The notes below the pieces were generated by a model that was given only the letters and a program-made list of their open reading frames with translations, was not told the DNA's origin and ran no database searches. Positions 13,420-18,559 of a DNA stretch of 18,559 nucleotides are shown here, piece by piece. The stretch's first letter is position 1, and each line of letters opens with the position of its first letter. This DNA comes from an uncultured Prevotella sp. (GTDB taxonomy: Bacteria > Bacteroidota > Bacteroidia > Bacteroidales > Bacteroidaceae), in assembly GCA_946999045.1 (NCBI GenBank), contig CAMQBR010000039.1:1-18559 (forward strand), read 5' to 3'. The position numbers and the translations under genes are program-made.

Positions 13420-13809
13420 TTAATATCGTTTTCGTGCATTTTTAGATTCAACGCTTAATGTTGCATGGGGCACAACCTTTAAGCGTTCTTTAGGTATCAA
13501 CTCGCCCGTTATTCTATCAATACCGTATGTTTTATTATTGATTCTAACAAGTGCCGCTTCAAGTCCTTGAATGAATTTCTGCTGGCGACTTGCCATTTGG
13601 ATTAATTCTTCTTTAGACTGTGTAGCACTACCCTCCTCCAATGCTTTATAGGTTGGAGAGGTGTCATCAGTATCATTTCCGTCAACGTTCATTACTTGGC
13701 GCATCATGATATTATAATCTCTGCGAGCTAAACTTAATTTCTCATTAATAATAGTGCGGAACTCTTCTAATTCGGCATCGCTATAGCGTTTTTTCTGTTT
13801 CATGTTCAT
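13420..13809 (-). CDS. TraR/DksA-family protein lacking the zinc-site cysteines
   Basis: DksA-type proteins enter the RNA polymerase secondary channel and help regulate transcription in the stringent response. This 129-aa member has the expected layout: N-terminal helix YSDAELEEFRTIINEKLSLAR, a coiled-coil region, and the C-terminal globular part YGIDRITGELIPKERLKVVPHATLSVES. In canonical DksA the last part is YGxCxxCG...PxAxxCxxC; here the four Cys positions hold Asp, Thr, Ser and Ser, so zinc cannot be bound in the usual way. The start is either ATG 13809 or ATG 13803 (MKQKKRY); both keep the domain. It lies between ileS and lspA. A terminator-like hairpin directly upstream probably limits its transcription. 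Confidence 0.87.
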   Translation of the reverse strand: MNMKQKKRYSDAELEEFRTIINEKLSLARRDYNIMMRQVMNVDGNDTDDTSPTYKALEEGSATQSKEELIQMASRQQKFIQGLEAALVRINNKTYGIDRITGELIPKERLKVVPHATLSVESKNARKRY

Positions 13810-13819
13810 CAAATAGAAA

Positions 13820-13858
13820 TAAAAAGTGGAAGGCTACTTGTACGAAGCCTCCCAACTT
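13820..13858 (-). terminator. Terminator-like hairpin between ileS and the DksA-like gene
   Basis: On the minus strand AAGTTGGGAGGCT (13858-13846) pairs with AGCCTTCCACTT (13835-13824) with one bulge and one G-U pair. TTTTT follows (13824-13820). It starts 5 nt after the ileS stop and ends 11 nt before the next ATG. Confidence 0.75.
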
Positions 13859-13863
13859 ACATA

Positions 13864-16800
13864 TTAAACTTTTTGAATTTTAATATTAAGGCGATAGGTA
13901 TCAAAATCGGTCTCTACCCCATTATTTTCTTCAATGCTAATACTATTGGCAAGAACCTGACTCTTAATGTAATCGCTAAAATCTTGAATAGCATCATTTG
14001 AAGCTTCATTAGGAGAAACCAATATTGTAATTCTATCTGTTATTTCAAAATTACTTTCTTTTCTTAAATTCTGAATACGATTAACCAATTCGCGTGCTAT
14101 ACCCTCTTTCTTTAGTTCGTCAGTTAATTCTACCTCAAGCGCAACTGTTAGATTTCCCTCGTTAGATACTAACCAACCTTGAATGTCTTCGCTAACTATT
14201 TCAACATCTTCACGTAGAATAGTTACAGGTTGATTATCAACAGTAATATTGATTGTTCCTTGTTCCTCTAACACTGCTATTTGCTCTTGAGATACTTTGG
14301 ACATATAGGTGGCAATACCCTTCATGAGCTTACCAAATTTCTTTCCCATTGTGCGGAAGTTGCACTTTACTTTCTTGATAAGCATTCCTTGTCCTTCAAC
14401 AAAGTTGACTTCCTTAACATTTACCTCGTTCTTAACCAAACTTGCAATAGCCTCAATACGACGCCTCTGATCGTTATCAATAGCAGGTATCATGATTTGT
14501 TGTAATGGCTGGCGAACCTTGATATTTACTTTTCTACGCAAAGCCAATACCATACTAGTAAGTTTTTGCGCAATTTCCATACGAGCTTCTAAGTCTTCGT
14601 TTATCAAATCATTATTAGCTACAGGGAATTTTTCAAGATGTACACTCAATAATGTACCTCCTAGATCTTTATACAATCTGTCGGTAAAGAATGGAGCAAA
14701 CGGAGCCAGTAACTTACTAACTGTCATTAAGCAACTATAAAGAGTTTGATAAGCCGAAAGTTTATCTTGACTCATCTCCTTACCCCAAAAGCGTTTGCGA
14801 TTTAAGCGAACGTACCAGTTACTCAAATCATCATTTACGAATATATCTATCAATCTGCCTGCACGAGTAAGATCGTACCCATCTAATGATGTTTGAACTC
14901 CCTTTATCAAAGAATTCAACTTAGAGATAATCCATTGGTCAATCTCAGGTGCGTCTTTTATAAGAGTATTGACTGAAGCTTCTGTTGGTTCATACTGATC
15001 AACATTTGCATACAATGCAAAGAACGAATAAGTGTTATAAAGTGTACCAAAGAATTTACGACGAACCTCATCAACGCACTCGGCATCAAACTTCAAATTG
15101 TCCCACGGAGAAGAGTTAGTCATCATATAGAAGCGTACAGCATCTGCGCCATACTTCTCTATCATATCAAAAGGATTGGTAACATTGCCTAAGTGCTTAC
15201 TCATCTTATTACCCTTAGCATCCAATACCAGTCCTGAAGAAATAACATTTTTAAATGCTACAGAATCAAATACCATAGTAGCAATAGCATGCAATGTAAA
15301 AAACCAACCACGTGTCTGGTCTACGCCTTCGTTGATAAAGTCGGCAGGATAGAATGCTGGAGGTATTGGTACACCCATATACTCACTGTTAACCAATGCA
15401 TTACGAGCTTCCTCCCCTGTAACTTCTTTTCCTTGTGCATCCTTCACGCTCATGCCATGAGCCATTTCTCCTTCAAATGGATAGTGAAGTTGAGCGTATG
15501 GCATAGAACCACTATCGAACCATACATCAATAAGGTCAGGCTCGCGATACATAGGTTTACCTTCATCGCTTACCAATATAATATGGTCTACGTATGGACG
15601 ATGTAAATCTATCTTATCGTAGTTCTCTTTAGAGTAATCTCCAGGAATGAAGCCATTATCTTTTAATGGATTCGACTTCATGCAGCCTGCAGAAACGCTC
15701 TTTTCTATCTCGTTGTACAATTCAGCTAAACTACCAATGCACTTTTCGCCTTTATCCCCATCACGCCAAATAGGTAATGGAGTTCCCCAGAAACGACTAC
15801 GGCTTAAGTTCCAGTCGTTTAAGTTCTCAAGCCAATTACCAAACCGTCCTGTTCCTGTTGACTTTGGTTGCCAGTTTATAGTATTATTTAATTCTACCAT
15901 TCGCTTCTTTTTAGCTGTATCTTTAATAAACCAGCTATCAAGAGGATAATATAGAATGGGTTTGTCTGTACGCCAGCAATGCGGATAATTATGAACGTGC
16001 TTCTCAATCTTATAAGCCGTACCTTGTTGCTTCATCTCCATCACCATGATGATGTTGAGGTCTTCTGCCTTTTGAGAAGCTTTAACATCCCAAATACCAT
16101 TAGCGTTAAACTTAGGATCGTACGCATTCTTTACATAATCACCTGCATGATGACTATATTTTGCTACATCAACACACTTTTGTACAAAGTTCTGATCTAA
16201 ATCTTCTATTGTATAATATTTTCCCTGAAGATCAACCATGGGGCGTGTCTCCGCTTTCTTGTTGATAAGATGTAAGCCTGGAATATGAGCATCTTTAGCC
16301 ACTTTAGCATCGTCAGCACCAAATGTAGGCGCAATGTGTACTACACCAGTACCATCATCGGTTGTTACATAGTCGCCAAGAATAATACGGAAAGCCTCAC
16401 TCTCCATTTCTACAAAACGCTCTTTGCCATTTTCTGCCACAAAGACTTTATTTGGATGCTGTTCTGCATATTGTTGAATATAAACAGCGGCATTGCTATC
16501 AACCTTCTCTACGGGCTTTACCCAAGGCATTAATTGTTGATAACGTAAGCCTTCAAGCTCTGTTCCCTTGTAATGATTTAATACTTTATATGGTACAACC
16601 TTGTCTCCTTTTGAATAAGAAGGTATTTCTTGATCTATAGCAACTTCTCCTTCTGCTGGAAGATAAGCGTGCAAACGGTCGTTGCCCATTATAATATTAA
16701 TTTTTTCAGCTGTATAAGGATTATACGTTTCTACAGAAACATAATCAAACTTAGGACCGACACAAAGAGCTGTGTTCGAAGGCAATGTCCATGGGGTTGT

Positions 16801-17541
16801 AGTCCATGCTATAACATAAGTGTCACCCCAAGTGCTGGCAGCCAAGTTAGCATCTAACTTGGCTAAAGACTCATTATCTGCCTTGAACAATGCAGTTACT
16901 GTGGTATCTTTTACATCACGATAGCAACCAGGTTGGTTTAATTCGTGTGAACTCAAACCAGTACCTGCTCCTGGAGAGTAAGGTTGAATGGTATAACCTT
17001 TGTATAACAATCCTTGGTTATACAACTGTTTTAGTAACCACCAAAGCGTCTCAATATACTTGTTTTCGTATGTAATATAAGGATGATCCAAATCAACAAA
17101 ATATCCCATCTCTTCTGTTAGACGCCGCCACTCTGCAGTAAACTTCATCACATTTTCTCTACATTTCTTATTGTAGTCTTCTACAGAGATGTATTTGTTA
17201 GATTTCTTATTATTTATATCTTTTTTGGTAATACCTAATTCCTTTTCAACACCCAGCTCTACAGGTAATCCGTGAGTATCCCAGCCTGCTTTACGCAAAA
17301 CTTGGAAGCCCTGCATGGTCTTGTATCTATTAAATGTATCTTTAATAGCACGAGCTAAAACATGATGAATACCAGGATGACCATTTGCCGAAGGTGGACC
17401 TTCAAAAAATATAAACTGAGGGCAGCCTTCGCGTTGGTCAATAGACAAATGGAAAATATCATTTTTTTCCCATTCTGCTAAAACCTCTTTGTTGGTTTGG
17501 GTTAAATCAAGCCCTTGATGTTCGGCAAATCTTTTAGCCAT
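13864..17541 (-). CDS. ileS: Isoleucyl-tRNA synthetase, eukaryote-like (type 2) with GIHH signature
   Basis: This class I synthetase charges tRNA(Ile). At 1225 aa it is much longer than the ~940-aa E. coli type and belongs to the eukaryote-like IleRS2 group common in Bacteroidota. The ATP-site signature reads GHPGIHH: compared with E. coli PYANGDIHIGH, the HxGH positions hold Gly57-Ile-His59-His60, the swapped GxHH form. The CP1 editing domain shows the Thr-rich TTPWTLPSN and GTGVVHIAPTFGADDAK. The second signature is KMSKH (15193-15207), with His for the final Ser. The anticodon-binding domain (IDQWIISKLNSL, NWYVRLNRKRFW) and an IleRS2-type C-terminal extension without a zinc-finger cysteine cluster follow. 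It is the first gene of the minus-strand cluster and has a strong promoter. Confidence 0.97.
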   Translation of the reverse strand: MAKRFAEHQGLDLTQTNKEVLAEWEKNDIFHLSIDQREGCPQFIFFEGPPSANGHPGIHHVLARAIKDTFNRYKTMQGFQVLRKAGWDTHGLPVELGVEKELGITKKDINNKKSNKYISVEDYNKKCRENVMKFTAEWRRLTEEMGYFVDLDHPYITYENKYIETLWWLLKQLYNQGLLYKGYTIQPYSPGAGTGLSSHELNQPGCYRDVKDTTVTALFKADNESLAKLDANLAASTWGDTYVIAWTTTPWTLPSNTALCVGPKFDYVSVETYNPYTAEKINIIMGNDRLHAYLPAEGEVAIDQEIPSYSKGDKVVPYKVLNHYKGTELEGLRYQQLMPWVKPVEKVDSNAAVYIQQYAEQHPNKVFVAENGKERFVEMESEAFRIILGDYVTTDDGTGVVHIAPTFGADDAKVAKDAHIPGLHLINKKAETRPMVDLQGKYYTIEDLDQNFVQKCVDVAKYSHHAGDYVKNAYDPKFNANGIWDVKASQKAEDLNIIMVMEMKQQGTAYKIEKHVHNYPHCWRTDKPILYYPLDSWFIKDTAKKKRMVELNNTINWQPKSTGTGRFGNWLENLNDWNLSRSRFWGTPLPIWRDGDKGEKCIGSLAELYNEIEKSVSAGCMKSNPLKDNGFIPGDYSKENYDKIDLHRPYVDHIILVSDEGKPMYREPDLIDVWFDSGSMPYAQLHYPFEGEMAHGMSVKDAQGKEVTGEEARNALVNSEYMGVPIPPAFYPADFINEGVDQTRGWFFTLHAIATMVFDSVAFKNVISSGLVLDAKGNKMSKHLGNVTNPFDMIEKYGADAVRFYMMTNSSPWDNLKFDAECVDEVRRKFFGTLYNTYSFFALYANVDQYEPTEASVNTLIKDAPEIDQWIISKLNSLIKGVQTSLDGYDLTRAGRLIDIFVNDDLSNWYVRLNRKRFWGKEMSQDKLSAYQTLYSCLMTVSKLLAPFAPFFTDRLYKDLGGTLLSVHLEKFPVANNDLINEDLEARMEIAQKLTSMVLALRRKVNIKVRQPLQQIMIPAIDNDQRRRIEAIASLVKNEVNVKEVNFVEGQGMLIKKVKCNFRTMGKKFGKLMKGIATYMSKVSQEQIAVLEEQGTINITVDNQPVTILREDVEIVSEDIQGWLVSNEGNLTVALEVELTDELKKEGIARELVNRIQNLRKESNFEITDRITILVSPNEASNDAIQDFSDYIKSQVLANSISIEENNGVETDFDTYRLNIKIQKV

Positions 17542-17580
17542 AAAATTCTATTTAAATCTATATTTTAGTTATTATATGTG

Positions 17581-17612
17581 CAAAGTTAGCAAAAAAACTT
17601 ATCATTAACAAA
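17581..17612 (-). promoter_or_regulatory. Promoter of ileS (TTTG-N20-TAACTTTG)
   Basis: On the minus strand TTTG (17612-17609) and TAACTTTG (17588-17581) are exactly 20 bp apart, a full match to the Bacteroidota consensus. The predicted leader is about 35 nt. Confidence 0.85.
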
Positions 17613-17634
17613 CTTCTCTGTTTTTTTAGAAGCC

Positions 17635-17741
17635 GTTATCTATCGACTCACTGTACAAATCGTTAAGTAAGAGATAGAGATAACTTGAGCAATTTTCTCA
17701 ATTAAGCTCATCACATAGGCGATTACAAAAATAATCGCCTA
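17635..17741. other. Cluster of inverted repeats upstream of ileS
   Basis: The strongest is TAGGCGATTA (17716-17725) with TAATCGCCTA (17732-17741), a perfect 10-bp stem and 6-nt loop. Just left are TGAGC/GCTCA with inner AATT pairing (about 17687-17711) and GTTATCT (17635-17641) with AGATAAC (17678-17684). No T-run follows directly on either strand, so these are not plain terminators. They could be part of a small RNA or a protein-binding region; nothing further identifies them. Confidence 0.5.
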
Positions 17742-17861
17742 AATTCTATACTATTTTTCCATGATAATATATCTCCTATATAAAAAAATATAATTTAGGC
17801 TCAAATAATTGACATTCAATAGCCTAATGGCTTATCACAAAGTCAACCAGCAAGTGCAAAT

Positions 17862-18028
17862 TTACAAAATATGTTTAAACAAATTACACTTTGGTGTAGA
17901 AATGTTTAATTTTTCTCTCGGTATTTCGTTTTTTGTATCTACATAATTCTCTTTTCTATATAATATATCTAAGCGAATCCTTTTTCTGTATATATTGTAT
18001 AGTTAGTTTAATATTGATACTATAAAAT
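17862..18028 (-). pseudogene. IS30-family transposase, 3' remnant (right copy)
   Basis: The minus strand ends in PREKLNISTPKCNLFKHIL and TAA (17864-17862), nearly the same C-terminus as the left copy, followed by the same post-stop sequence down to 17841. Upstream, KLTIQYIQKKDS corresponds to KLIRQNIPKKDS of the left copy, but a 2-bp insertion, an in-frame TAG and a deletion of about 8 bp break the frame. Beyond 18028 the similarity to the transposase stops. It is a more decayed copy of the same element, in the same orientation, about 14.5 kb from the left one. Confidence 0.75.
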
Positions 18029-18036
18029 TACCACCA

Positions 18037-18137
18037 TATATTATGAGTAAATTTTATGAAATACGCTTTATTATATTTTAGTTTTTTATAGAAAACAAAC
18101 AAGCTGAGAATCAACAAATTAATTCAAACAAGTTTGA
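18037..18137. repeat. Dispersed repeat M2, right copy
   Basis: Same-orientation counterpart of 3179-3276, with TTTATGAAATACG, AACAAGCTGAGAATCAACA and the palindrome TCAAAC-AA-GTTTGA (18124-18137). Here M2 lies to the right of the transposase remnant, whereas the left copy has it to the left. From 18138 to 18416 I see no gene, only AT-rich sequence with a small hairpin GCTATA/TATAGC (18274-18289). Confidence 0.7.
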
Positions 18138-18416
18138 GTGTATTCGAATTGTAATGTTTTGATTTAAAATGCAAGTTTTCACAGTCGTGTAGATCGCTAA
18201 ACTTCCCTTACTCACTTACATTTTGAACTCAAAAATAAGTTAAAAATCTAACAAAGCTAATTTATAGAAACAGGCTATACCAATATAGCTACTTTTAAAT
18301 ATACTATCCATACTCCTGATAATTATTTTTTTTGACTCCTTCATGTTATATTTTAATAAACATCAAAAACGCATACGTGTAACGCATTTATATACAGTAT
18401 CTTACAGTCTCACTTA

Positions 18417-18500
18417 CAAACTTATTGAGATTGTGCGAGAAACCCATAGAGATTGTAGTACAACTACATTGACTTTGTTGTTCTATTTCAATGAGATTAA
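18417..18500. repeat. 22-bp-period tandem array, right copy (4 units)
   Basis: Units with aligned first base at 18421, 18443, 18465 and 18487 read CTTATTGAGATTGT, CCCATAGAGATTGT, TACATTGACTTTGT and TTCAATGAGATTA. The period is exactly 22 bp, and the motif and orientation match the array at 3034-3125. CAAACTTA (18417-18424) gives TAAGTTTG on the minus strand, the same promoter-like box that serves the TPR gene in the left array. Confidence 0.7.
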
Positions 18501-18559
18501 ATACAACCTTAATTCCGCAGTATTTTTTCTTGTGAGAAAATTTTATATGTTGAGGTGTC

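Noticed and set aside
13389..13451. A 21-residue N-terminal extension of LspA
   Set aside because: It is polar, overlaps the DksA-like gene, and LspA proteins normally begin just before TM1 as with the ATG at 13388.
17827..17946. A 39-codon plus-strand ORF starting MAYHKVNQQV, with a similar frame in the left copy (VNQQVQ, GVE, FNFSLG)
   Set aside because: The apparent protein conservation is the shadow of the minus-strand IS30 transposase C-terminus, which reads with recognisable family motifs and a shared stop; the left copy has no start codon in the plus frame.

Overview
The window looks like a chromosomal segment of a Bacteroidota bacterium, most likely Prevotella or a close relative. 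It is AT-rich. At least six genes have the Bacteroidota -7 promoter element TAnnTTTG, three of them with a TTG or TTTG about 20 bp upstream. The gene families also fit: a eukaryote-like IleRS, a DksA-like protein without zinc cysteines, DUF4296, a C69 dipeptidase, DUF2582 and DUF1573. Genus assignment is inference from protein style.

Layout, left to right. (1) The 3' end of a GAPDH gene and its terminator, then miaA overlapping a divergent lipid-kinase-like gene (+ strand). (2) A TPR protein on the minus strand behind a 607-bp gene-free stretch. That stretch holds a 22-bp tandem array, a dispersed repeat (M2), the decayed 3' end of an IS30-family transposase and a third repeat (R3). (3) A small winged-helix protein with a histone-like basic tail, and aspS, both minus strand. 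(4) A DUF1573 exported protein (+), then an inverted second copy of R3 overlapping a probably frameshifted small membrane-protein ORF. (5) maf-kdsC (minus), divergent from a two-gene xanthine salvage operon, xpt plus a xanthine/uracil-type permease. (6) A secreted C69 dipeptidase (minus) convergent with the permease. (7) The minus-strand cluster ileS - DksA-like - lspA - DUF4296 lipoprotein. (8) A 1-kb gene-free right end with strong hairpins, a second IS30 transposase remnant, a second M2 copy and a second 22-bp array.

Most genes are ordinary core functions: glycolysis, tRNA modification and charging, nucleotide hygiene, Kdo/LPS synthesis, purine salvage and lipoprotein processing. The unusual content lies between genes. 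Both large gene-free stretches carry the same three parts: an IS30 transposase 3' remnant, repeat M2 and a 22-bp-period array. Their order differs, and they bracket about 14 kb of core genes. A further repeat, R3, sits directly behind two different terminators in opposite orientations. At protein level, the best points are the GIHH (swapped HIGH) motif of IleRS, loss of all four zinc-site cysteines in the DksA-like protein, and a terminator-like hairpin inside the ileS cluster. I see no defence system, CRISPR, prophage, tRNA or rRNA.
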